NCBI GenBank assembly: GCA_028671895.1
Contig: CM053802.1
Span: forward strand, 17,677,631-17,741,630
DNA from: Oenanthe sinensis
Taxonomy: Eukaryota > Streptophyta > Magnoliopsida > Apiales > Apiaceae
DNA length: 64,000 bases
Reading direction: 5' to 3'
Positions 13,597 to 24,519 of the stretch are shown piece after piece. Within the stretch, counting starts at the first letter, position 1; the number at the start of each line of letters is the position of its first letter. The notes beneath the pieces are model-generated. The model did not search any database, was not told where the DNA came from, and saw nothing but the letters and a program-made list of their open reading frames with translations. The position numbers and the translations under genes were made by a program.

Positions 13597-14345
13597 GTTG
13601 ACTACTCTTAAACTTCAGCGACTAAAACTCAACAAGTTCTGCTTCGGAAATTCCTATCCATGGCAAAGAGAAAACTAAATTAAACAGTCAACGAGAAATT
13701 GATGAAAATCCAGATTTTATAAACACGGACAGATAATTCAAAGAGCAACCAAGTGCAACTAACACTCTAGATAATAGTTGGCAAACATTTCACAAGATGA
13801 TAGTCTATAAAAATTCAACCATCCAGCAGAAAATATTATGCAAAGACATTTGTTAATATACACACAAAATAAAAATAAAGTATTAATTTCCAGTATTCTA
13901 TTTTCCTGATTACCAAATAATATAGCAAATTTTGTAAAACTCAATAGATCAACGTAGTCCCGTCAACTTGTTATGTGAAAATCACAATGAAAGTGATTGA
14001 TCACATTATAACAAACAACTAAACAAAAACATAAAAATTAATCACCAACACACGTCGAAGAGACGCACTATATTAAGAGAGAAATAAACAAAGACAAATC
14101 AAATATATTCTGAAAAAGCATATGTATCGAGAAATAAGCTTAAATGTAACATTAAAATTGAAAAAAAATACACGATGCATGGGATCATAAATCAAACACA
14201 TACAGCTCGAATATGCATACATATACATATATAGATAGAGGTAGAGGTTTGGATTACCGATGCAACACTGAGATGATGATGAGGTAAGTAAATAATAACA
14301 ATAACAATAAAATATGTATAGGTATATATAGATAGAAATGTTTTG
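13597..14345 (-). other. eEF-2 5' UTR with intron
   Basis: Reading the minus strand, a leader segment ending TGTTGCATCG/GTAATCC (donor at about 14258) precedes a long intron. The leader resumes just before the ATG, with an acceptor near 13659 or 13644, and the stretch TTTAAGAGTAGTCAAC leads into ATG. Leader introns are common in highly expressed plant translation-factor genes. Junctions are inferred from sequence only. Confidence 0.55.
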
Positions 14346-14361
14346 CAGAGAAGCAGAAGCT

Positions 14362-14373
14362 GCTTTATATAAG
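14362..14373 (-). promoter_or_regulatory. TATA box of eEF-2
   Basis: The minus strand reads CCTTATATAAAGCAGC here, a near-ideal TATA box. A start of transcription about 30 bp downstream (near 14335) would sit right before the inferred 5' UTR exon. Confidence 0.6.
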
Positions 14374-14721
14374 GCTAGGCTCTAGGGTATTTATCGTATC
14401 CCCAATTATGTGCCGCTGGATTTCATCACATGCTTCATTTTATATCCACATGTCACTATAACTTATAGTTAATGGGTTTTGTGGTGCTTGACATTTTGTT
14501 ATGACGATTACATATTTTAACATTCGTGCCGTGTATAAATTTATTTTATTTTTCACCATTATTTATATATATATTTTTTAGCATTTTAGTTATAGTTATT
14601 TAGAATTTTTTTTGATGAATAAGTATGATATTTGATATTTAATTTAATACTACTGTATATGATTGTATTTGTGTCCCAAATAATAGAAAGTGAGATCGTA
14701 AAAGAATACACAAGTTTGAAA

Positions 14722-15561
14722 TCTACCTATACTATATTATAATAATCAAATTAGAGAAATTTTTTTGAACACTAAAGTGAACTTCAATTTTAATAAATTT
14801 CCCCGATAATCCTCATTTTATATAATTCTCACGGATAATATTATATTATATTTAAATTATATTCTATATTTTCTATTTTAAAAATTCTACTTATCCTATA
14901 ATTTTTATTTAATATGTCATTAAATTTTATGAATATTAATATATCTATATTATATTATTATAGCTGAAAAATTAAAAGTTTTGATTCAAGGTGAACATAG
15001 AAAAGATCATGACCGTCCAATTTTAGATGAATCATAGAAACGATTTTAATCATTCAATTTTAATATAATTTAATTTAAAAAAATATATATTATACATACA
15101 ACTCTAACCCCGATAGTGTCATGGATAATATTATCATAGAAACGATCTTAACCATTTAATTTTAATAAAATATAATTTTAAAAAGAATATATATCATACA
15201 TGCAACTCTAACCCCCGGTACTCCTCCTTTTATACAACTTCTCACGGATAATATTATATTTTATTTAAATTATATTCTATATTTTATATTTTAAGAATCA
15301 TACTTATCCTATAATTTTTATTTAATATATTATTAAAGTTTATGAATATTAATATATAAATATCATTATATATTAACATACAACTCTAACCCCCCATAGT
15401 CCTCCTTTTATACAACTACTCACGAATAATATTATATTATACTAATATAAATTCTCAAGGTTATAAAATTTTATAGTAAATATTAATAAAATATAATATA
15501 AAAAATAAATTTATCTAAATATTAGTCATTCATCCCGTGATTTGCACGAGTTATAAGCTTG
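14722..15561 (+). mobile_element. Helitron-like non-autonomous element, degenerate
   Basis: The left end TCTACCTATACTATATTATA and the right end ATTTGCACGAGTTATAAGCT match the ends of the copy at 54.2-55.2 kb (TCTATACTATATTATTAAA ... TTGCACGGTTATAAGCTAG). Internally a block with CATACAACTCTAACCCC and CTCACGGATAATATTATA is repeated about four times. No coding sequence. The final CTAG is altered to CTTG, so the copy is old. Confidence 0.5.
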
Positions 15562-16250
15562 TTAAATATAATTTTTATTTGATTTCATAATTTTAGAACT
15601 TGGAAGTACCTTATAGTTACTCCAAACAAACGAATACGATTTTGTCTACTCTTAATAACTATAAATTATTTAATCCATATAATTATAAAATTAATATAAT
15701 TTATCAAATTTAACTATATAGGTTTTATTTGCGTATTAATGAACTAAGCATTAGAAACTATGTTATGTAATTTAGTTCAAAGAAAATTCAAATTATCACA
15801 GTATCCACAAAAACCATAAAATTGATGAAATAACTGAGACCTAAAAATTAAAATTACAATTTTATAACTTGTGTGATGCATGACTAATATTTAAGTAATA
15901 TATTTTTATATTATACCTGTTTATATAAAAAAAATTGTCTTAATTTTTTTCGGTTGGATCCATGAAACTTAGTTTTAATAAGGGGTTTTTATAAAAAATA
16001 TCTAAGGTTAAATTTTATTTTATAAAAATAGTGACTTTTTTAAAAATATTTTGCAAAGATACAATTGTTTTTTAAAAAAAATTACAAAAATATGGTCTGC
16101 AACTTTACAACCATATTTGCAACTGGAATCAATAGGAATCAATCACAAATACAATTTTAAAATTTAGCAAAAATAAATATTTTTTGATTGCATAATACAT
16201 TACTTAACAAGTTGCACGTTAAAATCAAAATGCAACCAAGAGCAAATTCA
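15562..16250. other. AT-rich repeat DNA
   Basis: No gene. The part after about 16030 (TTTGCAAAGATACAATTG, then GCAACCAAGAGCAAATTC) resembles a stretch at 53.7-53.95 kb and leads into the 167-bp tandem repeat. Confidence 0.4.
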
Positions 16251-16714
16251 ATTATATTTCAGAAAAATAGAAAAATAAGTTGTATCTGGTTGCTTTAGGT
16301 TTCAAACCCTATTTTTGCAAAAAAAAAATCAGAAGATGAAAAAATCACAAAAAATCTTAAAAAAGTAATATTTTTGATAATTTCTCTTTTAATAATTAAT
16401 TATTAAAAGAGAAATTAATTATATTTCAGAAAAATAGAAAAATAAGTTGTATCTGGTTGCTTGAGGTTTCAAACCCTATTTTTGCAAAAAAAAAATCAGA
16501 AGATGAAAAAATCACAAAAAATCTTAAAAAAGTAATATTTTTGATAATTTCTCTTTTAATAATTAATTATTAAAAGAGAAATTAATTATATTTCAGAAAA
16601 ATAGAAAAATAAGTTGTATCTGGTTGCTTGAGGTTTCAAACCCTATTTTTGCAACAAAAAAAATCAGAAGATGAAAAAATCACAAAAAACCTTAAAAAGT
16701 AATATTTTTGATAA
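16251..16714. repeat. 167-bp tandem repeat, about 2.8 copies
   Basis: Units start at 16251, 16418 and 16585, each with ATTATATTTCAGAAAAATAG. They are nearly identical and the last is truncated near 16714. Each complete unit contains a perfect 34-bp palindrome (16381-16414 and 16548-16581) made of a TTTCTCTTTTAATAATT arm and its complement. High identity between units suggests recent amplification. Confidence 0.9.
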
Positions 16715-16915
16715 TATATATACTTTGGATTCGTATTATAATAAATAAAATTTTAATATTAATATACGTATATATGTTTTTATATATTAATATTAAAAAT
16801 ATGAAAGTATTTTTTGTTATTACATATTTTATATATGGTAAATCTATATAATATTTTTAATTCCTTAGGAATTTTATATAAAATTTAATATAAAGTAAAG
16901 AATAATAATATTATA

Positions 16916-17142
16916 TTCCCCCGTCCCACCCATTTGTTTACGTTTCGGAGAGAATGTCCGGCACACATTTTAAGATGCATATAAAGTATAGTTCTATAAC
17001 CTTTTTTCTAAAAAAAAAAATCTGAAATTTTTATTCAGAAATTTTTTTTTAAAATAAGTTATGGAACTATATTTTATATGCATCTTAAAATGCGTGTCAA
17101 ACCTTCTCTCCGAAAGGTAAACAAATGGGTGGGATGGAGGTA
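16916..17142. mobile_element. Stowaway-like MITE (family A, copy 1)
   Basis: Long inverted repeat over the whole element: CCGTCCCACCCATTTGTTTA at the left and AACAAATGGGTGGGATGGAG at the right. The arms continue through CGGAGAGAA and TTTTAAGATGCATATAAA and fold back on an A/T-rich centre. The CCnTCCCACC start and adjoining TA fit Tc1/mariner-derived Stowaway MITEs. A related copy is at 24.28 kb. Confidence 0.8.
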
Positions 17143-17423
17143 GTAATATTTATGAAATTTGACTAATAAATTATAATTTTAAATAAATTAAAGAATTTGA
17201 GTGTTTATGAAATTGAGAATTGTAAGTAGGTTGTATTGACTATAACTTTGTTATACAAAATTTATATTGTAATAGGATTTTTAAAATATAAAATTATAAT
17301 TATAATTTAAATATAATATAATATTAATTAAATATTAAATTTATCAAAATAATTAAAATAACAAAAAAATTGAATTAATCATACCGATTAATTAGTATAA
17401 ATTTGATGGAATATATCCATGAC

Positions 17424-18316
17424 TAGGCTGTCAACGGATCGAATCATTTTAAATCCATATTCAAATTCATTTATTTTTTCAGATCGGATCAAGTATCGGA
17501 TATTTTAAAGGTTAATTCACATTCACTCCATTCGGATCACGGATTATTAGATCGGATATTCAATCCAATCAATTTTTTATAACTAATTTTTTATAATTAA
17601 ATTATTTATCCGTATTACACAAAAAATATATTATAATTTATATATTAATAAATATTGTTATTATAATATAACAATATAAAATTTATTATATTATATCAAT
17701 ATTTAATACGGACATTGTATACCAAATTAAGATTATGAATTTTATCCAAACATATATATGTTATGATATAATTTATTTAATGAACTTACCTTAATATTTC
17801 AAAATTTGATACGAAGTTTACAATAAATATTATATATTACATTAATGATAATTATTAAAATGAGTCAAATTAGAGTATGGATCTTATCTCAATCTAAATA
17901 TATATGGATATAAAACCTGAAAATAAATTATCCAATTGGTTAAATTAACATTATAAATTTTATCTGAACCTAAAAATGGATACCATAAAGATTATCAAAC
18001 CATTTATAATATATGTAGATATATATAGTTAATATAAATATATATCGAGTTTAGATATGAAATTCGACTGATAAACTTTACAACAGAAAAAGGTAACTAT
18101 TCGCACCAAAACTAAAATATTTAGATTTTACATATTTATTTAAATATATATATATATAATTATATTTACTCGCATCAGATTGTTAGCGGATCAGATCATA
18201 TATAATCCATATCCATATTTATCGGATCAGATTTTTAACGGATCGTATTGATTTTATATAAATTCATATCCGCTTATAAGGTTTCGAATCGGAGTTCCGA
18301 TCCATTGACATGCCTA
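17424..18316. mobile_element. inverted-repeat DNA transposon, about 0.9 kb
   Basis: Left end TAGGCTGTCAACGGATCG is mirrored by the right end CGATCCATTGACATGCCTA. TATCCAT occurs just outside both ends (17414-17420, and 18317-18323), a candidate target-site duplication with a few extra bases on the left. Internal repeats of CGGATCAGAT and AATCCATATCC. No transposase. hAT-like by end structure, but this is not certain. Confidence 0.55.
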
Positions 18317-19259
18317 TATCCATTCTTCTGATGCCCTAAATGCAAATTCGTATTCAATTTTACAACGGTTTAACCTTATTTTACAATTGTTTCATAATTT
18401 TGGGCGAAAAATATTTATGAAATTGAAAAAGAAATCTGACATTTTATTTTATCAAATAAAATTATAAGAACACCTTTGTCGTCCCAGATTCGACTCTTGC
18501 TCACTCTTAAATTTATTAGAATATATATTAATTTATAATTTGTAAGGCTACCCGTCTAAGTACTAAAAAAACCAATGAATTTATAAAAACCAAGTTCATT
18601 CTTTTAAGAGGATAAAAACTAATAATGTGCCAAGTGTGGATTCAATTTTGGGTTGGACGTGTAGTAATTTTTTTCCTTTTGTTGGATTTTATAATTCCAT
18701 GGATATTCAATTTGGCCAAGAAGAGGAATTTGTTCATTTTTCGGGACCTCGTGTTACCCACCTGTAAACAGTCGGAGGCTGAGTACTACTGGGAGAAAAA
18801 GAAGCAAGTAAACAACTTGCAAACGCTGTACCAAAACATTACATAGATGCTGTTTTACTTGACTAGATGAAGAGGTAGTCGACTGCAGATAATGTAGAGA
18901 GATTGGATTGAGTGGACAAGGGAAGTACATAGATTACATCTAGAATCTGTTTCGATATAGAAGTGTTTGACAAGCTTCTGCTGGCAAAATTGTCAGCAAA
19001 ATACAAATATACAACTCACTAATGATTCCTATAATCCTAAACTTGCATCTGAAAAAGAAAAAGAACCAGTAGTGTTACAGACCTCAAAGAATCCTACTTA
19101 AATATGTGAATGCCTTTAACCAGAGTTTAGTACAACATCCCTTTCATAAATGATAGTAAAGACAGAGAAATTAAAGGGATGCACTTCTGGGACTTTCATA
19201 GACCCTAAGTGATTGTTGGAGACCCATTCACCAAGTCAAGGATCTGTTTTATAACTTTC
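18317..19259. other. gap between transposon and the PGAP3-like gene's 3' end
   Basis: No coding sequence supported. The part from about 19000 to 19259 is probably the 3' UTR of the minus-strand PGAP3-like gene. Confidence 0.35.
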
Positions 19260-22200
19260 CTATTTTACCTTATCCAAGAGCTTAGATGTTCGGAATTTAG
19301 CATCGTCTTTGATGAAACTCCACCAGATGTATGTGAGGGGAATTGTGGTGGCATGCCAAAGAGCATGAGCATCCACATATCCTTTATATGGAGGGAAATC
19401 ATAAATCTCTAGGAGCATTGCCAGGCCACCTCCCACAACCACAAACCACAGTTTCCAGCGTGAAGGATGATGAGTTATACCAGCCCATATTGACCAGATT
19501 AGAAGTTGTGCAACACCCATGACAACACAAACTTTCATATTCCACCCTGATAAATCAAAGACATTCCAGTTGGTGTCCCAGGATTGGAGATGCGAACTTT
19601 ACTAGTAGATCAAAGCTTTTTTTCCTTTCTTTTTTGTGCATTTAATGTAAATAAAATTTTTGTAAAACATATGAAGATGAAAGTGGATAAGACAATACCA
19701 TAATTCATTTCGTAATTGTTGAGGTATAATATGTGGGTGGTTACAAAAGCTAGCAGCGGAGCAGCAACCATTACTCTGGCAGCCTCAACCCTCACATTAA
19801 AACTTCTTAGTATAGCCAAAATTAATGAGTATCCAAGTAATGCAATAGCAGAAGAATAATCTAGCTTTTCAGTCAAATCCACATCTCTGCAATTCCAAAA
19901 TGGTCAAACCAGTTAATTTATTATTTTATATACTCTCTCAAATCTGCTAGGCTCTTCTAAATACGCGCGCGCACACACACAGAGGGGGGGAGGAGGGGGG
20001 GGGGGGAAGGTGATGCAGTTTCAGAAAATCTCGGAATTAGGTCTCATTGAAGGTAGTCTGCCATTTAATTAATATCAATAAAGGGTTATTTATATTTTAG
20101 TCCTACCAGTATCCACATTTGTACACATAAATCCTCAGTTTATAGATGTATCTTCATACCCTTAATGTTTGTTATTTGTACACCTCAAATCTTTTTCTAT
20201 AATTTTATTCCAAAAATACCCTTCACTGTAATGTAACCCCAAATTAATTGTCTACCAGGTTAAATGGCAAGATACTGGAAAAATAGCTGATAAAACACCC
20301 ACATTCTCCACCATTTTATTCCGGTGAACGAAATTAATTTGGAATTATATATTTGTTTTGCGGTGAAGGGCATTTTCGGAAGAAAAATATGGAAAAAGGA
20401 TTGGGGTTTACAAATGATAGACATTAAGGGCACATAAGTATGTTTTTAAGCCTCAAGATTTTGTGTGTACAAACGCGAGACTAAAATGTAAATAACCCTT
20501 CAATAAAATATAATAGCTTAACTATGAATAAATAAATGTCTATTTTGTAGTGTGTGACAATAATTTCCTCTTTCGCAACTTTTCAGCTTTTCACACACTT
20601 GCACAATTGTGTGAAAAGATGAGAGAATTTGGGAGGGAAAGTAGGCAAATTATCCTATTTCTTTCACTACCATCCTTACAACTAAATTACTAAAACCACT
20701 TGGTAATCACTATCTCTGTAGTATGACAATTAACTCAAGCTAACATAGCACATCACAAAACGTAGTCCAGCAAGATGGTCATGGTCACTTGCGCATATCT
20801 AAAAAAATTTAAATAAGCAATTGTGCATATCTCGAATCAGGGAGTGCATGTTACAACAGATCTTTTCTCAATGCTATTGCTTGGTGGAAAAGCAACAAGA
20901 ATAACTGCATAAATGGATCAGACCATCAAAGAGTCATTTACTTCTCCAAACTAAAGATGAAATGCTACGATTGGGCAACTGTGCTACGACTGTGTAACAT
21001 GTAATGTGATATGCATATATGTAAACCTATCAACTTTTTCTTTCATCTAGTTATCCAATTGTTTAAGGACCTTAGTGTGGAAACATAACTACAAGAAGAG
21101 TAAACACCACTTTTACCCACTCCCTTCTTCCTCTAAAGCAAGGGCTAATACCTTATTCCACTTCTCTCATCCCTCAGGTTTACCTTCCTTAAATGCAATA
21201 GCTTACCATGTTATTAGATCTGTTTAAAGTACACTACCCCTAAATATACATTAAGTGTTTAAAATACTATATTCACACAATTAGTTTCTGGCGTAGACTG
21301 TTTCATAACCAAACATAAACAAAATTTATGATTAATAATTAGATTCGAACACAGTTACCTTTACTATAATATGAGCCGAAATTTTAAGGCTGTATCTATC
21401 AGTGAAATCAAATAAGCAGATAAAGCTTACCGGCTGTGGAAAACAGCACTCCAGAACCATGAGTTCAAGGCTAAGAGCCCATAGATATGCCAGAGAGCTG
21501 CATAGTCATAATATGGGTTCTTAAGTGGTTTTAAGGGAAGCTTGTAGTACAACAGGATGACAAAGGATACCCAGCCTTGGAAATGCATTGCCAAGTTGAG
21601 TACAGAGAACACAACTGAAGCAGGTTCCTGGAAAACACAAAAAATTGATGCTTAAAATCATTAGATCTAAAGCAATAATATCCTACAATATATTTCCGGA
21701 AGGTATATCGAAGAGTCAAACATAAAGACAAACCTGAATCCCATACACACGTGTAAACGGCCATTTACCATGATATTTGACAGGAGGAAGCTCATATTCT
21801 GCTCTAAGTTTCTCTCTGTTAAGCATACAATGGTAACGACATTCACTTTGGCAATCCCATTGTTTCCACCTCAAATACACTGGTTCTGCCTTGTACAAGT
21901 GGCCATCCAGAGGCTTACTATTTGCAGATAAATTACACTGAGGAAGACAAACTTTCTTTACACATCCCGTCCGTTTACATTGTTTTACACAAGACCTGTA
22001 GATATAAAACATTTTTACGCCGCACTCCATGTATCATTCATGCATCCACGCAAACAGAAATGTTATCTACTTCTGGAGTTTTATATTTAAAGAACCATGT
22101 AAAGAAAGTTATAATTATGACCCCAAAGCATCATCAATTCATCAAACTCTCCGGAACCCATTATTCGATCATGCAATTATTATGAAGAGAGTGTTCAATA

Positions 22201-23128
22201 GCAGTTCTCCGCCCAATATTAGAGAGCATTCTTTGTGTATAATCAGTAACACCACATTGTTGTATGATAATGGCCATCAAGGTTGCAAGGTAGCATAACA
22301 ACGTATTACTATACAAACACACTACACATATATTAGTTTTGTTGGAATCCTAAAGTAATTGGCGCTTGAACAAATCAAAATTTGTTAAACATGTCTAAAA
22401 TCTACCATGGAAAATGACATGTGATTATGGGAATCTAAGGGCATCTCTGATGGGACACTAAAATACCCAAATAGTGTTATTTTGACACTATTTTGGTGTA
22501 AAATCATCTCCAATGTAAACTATAATGGTGTAAAATTTACACCAAATGAATAGTGTGACACCAAATTTGGTGTCTTACAAAGGCATCATTTAGGATTCCT
22601 TATAAGTTACTTATTAATTGAAAAATGTACGTATCTTTCAACATATAAGCTACTTATAAGAGGAAACAAACGGAGCCAAAATGTCCAATATACCCTCATG
22701 TTTGTTGACAAAACAAATTTATTCCTTCTATATCCCATTTATTTCCTTCTGTACACAAACAAAACTACTTCTCAAAAAGTTGGAAGAATATATATTATTA
22801 TACACAAAAGATTCTTTTTAGTGTAACATGGTTGGAGTTGATTACATGAATAGTGTAACTTTTACACCAAAATAGTGTAATATTGCACTATTTTGATGTT
22901 ATGCATTGAAGATGGTCTTAGAACACATGGAAAACATCTTTAAACTTAATACTTTAAACTGTCGCCTCGCCTCTAAATATGTCTTACTCTGATAGTGTAT
23001 GTAATTAAAACAAGAAAGAGGCTCAGATCTTACGCATATACTGGTTCAGTATCACCAGGACTAGCATCAAATGCTCGGAGAATACAGGCTAGCGCCACAA
23101 AGAAAGTGACACAATAACGACCAACCAT
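19260..23128 (-). CDS. PGAP3/PER1-like GPI-anchor remodelling protein
   Basis: Five coding exons on the minus strand: 23128-23034, 21995-21734, 21627-21431, 19886-19699 and 19546-19260. All have GT/AG borders and matching phases, giving 342 residues. The family (Per1, CREST hydrolase superfamily) acts in the ER/Golgi membrane on the lipid part of GPI anchors. A signal peptide (MVGRYCVTFFVALACILRAF) is followed by a Cys-rich luminal region (SCVKQCKRTGCVKKVCLPQC, later WDCQSECRYHCM). Several membrane segments follow, with the family's conserved residues in ALNSWFWSAVFHSRDVDLTEKLDY and VDAHALWHATTIPLTYIWW. The start is the first ATG after an acceptor CAG, so the leader exon is non-coding. The end, LLDKVK, is followed by TAG. 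The gene looks intact. Intron 1 and intron 3 each carry a MITE. Confidence 0.93.
19966..20010 (+). repeat. GC/AC repeat with G-runs
   Basis: A (GC)n(AC)n microsatellite is followed by G7, GG and G12 runs separated by single A's. It lies in intron 3 of the PGAP3-like gene; on the transcribed RNA it is C-rich. Confidence 0.85.
20082..20499. mobile_element. MITE with TCAATAA target duplication
   Basis: Ends AGGGTTATTTATATTTTAGT and ACTAAAATGTAAATAACCCT are inverted repeats, and longer matches continue inward (TACACATAAATCCTCA against the mirror of the right arm). TCAATAA occurs directly at both flanks (20075-20081 and 20500-20506). A 9-bp duplication with one mismatch is also possible, which would suggest a Mutator-type element. 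It sits in intron 3 of the PGAP3-like gene. Confidence 0.8.
22436..22920. mobile_element. MITE in PGAP3-like intron 1
   Basis: Left end TAAGGGCATCTCTGATG and right end CATTGAAGATGGTCTTA are imperfect inverted repeats. Inside are many GTGTAAAATTTACACC-type palindromic motifs. TAA/TTA at the ends fits a PIF/Harbinger (Tourist-like) origin. Non-coding. Confidence 0.65.
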
Positions 23129-24130
23129 CTGAAAAACATATAAATCACAAACCAGAAGTTAAGTGTGCTACAGAAACAACTATCTAAATGCAAGAAGATA
23201 AACACAATTACAATGTCTCGAATACTTTGAGCAATGTAATACTCTAGTTTATGAGCAGGGACTAGGAGACACAAGGCTAGGCTGTTTTTGACCATAGTCT
23301 TTAGCATCTAGTCTTACAGTCTGCTGCCTTAAGCAGTATAAGTTTACAGTCTGCTCAACATCTTGATTACAAAACATGACTTTTCATTTTTCCTCAAATT
23401 ATTAACACTATTGCTGTTCGTCCAGAAAAGTTATAATCACAATAAGTAGAACCAAATTTATTACGGATCCGGTAATGTAAACAATTATAACATATTTGAA
23501 AATAAATAATCACATATCAAATATATATTTTAAAACAAACAACATCTAACAATCAATTCACACCAACTCAAGATTTTAAGCACTTCAAAAATAAAAAAGC
23601 ATAAAACCTTTCACAAATTTCACACCAACTATTATCTATCCAGGCAATCGGTTATATTCAAAGGAGACACAGCAACTAAACATGTATTCACAATTCATAA
23701 ACATGATTAGCATTTAGCAATGTATGATCTGATCTACTTCACAAATATCGAGTCCACTTCACAATTCAATAACAAACAATCAGATACATAAATCACTCTT
23801 CAAAGCAACCAATTCAAACTTAAAATTTTAAACACTCTCGAAAATCACGAAACCTTCACCAAATTTCACAGGAGAGGGAGAGAGAGATGGAGAGAGAGAG
23901 AGAGAGAGAGGGAGAGATGAACACTAAGTATCCAGTGTGAATTGGTGAGTTTAAAAGGAGAAGCAACAAGTAAGCATTAACTAACAAATTCAGAACAGGA
24001 AAAAGGATGATTAGAAACGTAAAATTAAGCAAAATACGATCGAAGTCGAAAATAAGGAGAGATCTTGAGCTTCCAGAAATGCGTACCTTGTATTATTTGT
24101 GTGTGTTAGGGGGCGGGGCAGATCTCGCAG
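23129..24130 (-). other. PGAP3-like 5' UTR with intron
   Basis: A GC-richer leader on the minus strand (about 24130-24087: GCCCCGCCCCC then AATAATACAAG) ends at a GTACGC donor. The intron ends in TTTTTCAG right before the ATG at 23128. The intron contains a (GA)n tract at about 23873-23915. Inferred from sequence. Confidence 0.55.
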
Positions 24131-24283
24131 AAACGAAACAAACAAGGATGTTAATTATTACTCCCACTGTCCTATTATACATTATACACGTTCATTTGTA
24201 TCCATATAATTGCATTAGTTTGAGACAGCTTCAACGTGGGTTTGAATGATAATTTTATTTTATTAATTATTATTATAATTATT

Positions 24284-24513
24284 ACTCCAGAGTTAATGTT
24301 TCGGAGAGAAGGTCCGAGATATATTTTAAGGTGCATATAAAGTATATTTCCATAACTTATTTTTAATTTTTTTTTTCTGAATAACAATTTAATATTTAAA
24401 TTTTTATTCAGAAAAAAAATTAAAAAAAAGTTATGAAACTATACTTTATATGCACCTTAAAATGTGTGTCGGGCCTTCTCTCTAGAACGTTAACAATTGA
24501 GTGAGATGAAGGT
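24284..24513. mobile_element. Stowaway-like MITE (family A, copy 2)
   Basis: Related to the element at 16916: CGGAGAGAAGGTC, TTTTAAGGTGCATATAAAG and the mirrored CTTTATATGCACCTTAAAAT arms. The terminal CTCC-type bases are more eroded here. It lies just upstream of the PGAP3-like leader, so within its promoter. Confidence 0.75.
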
Positions 24514-24519
24514 AGTAAT

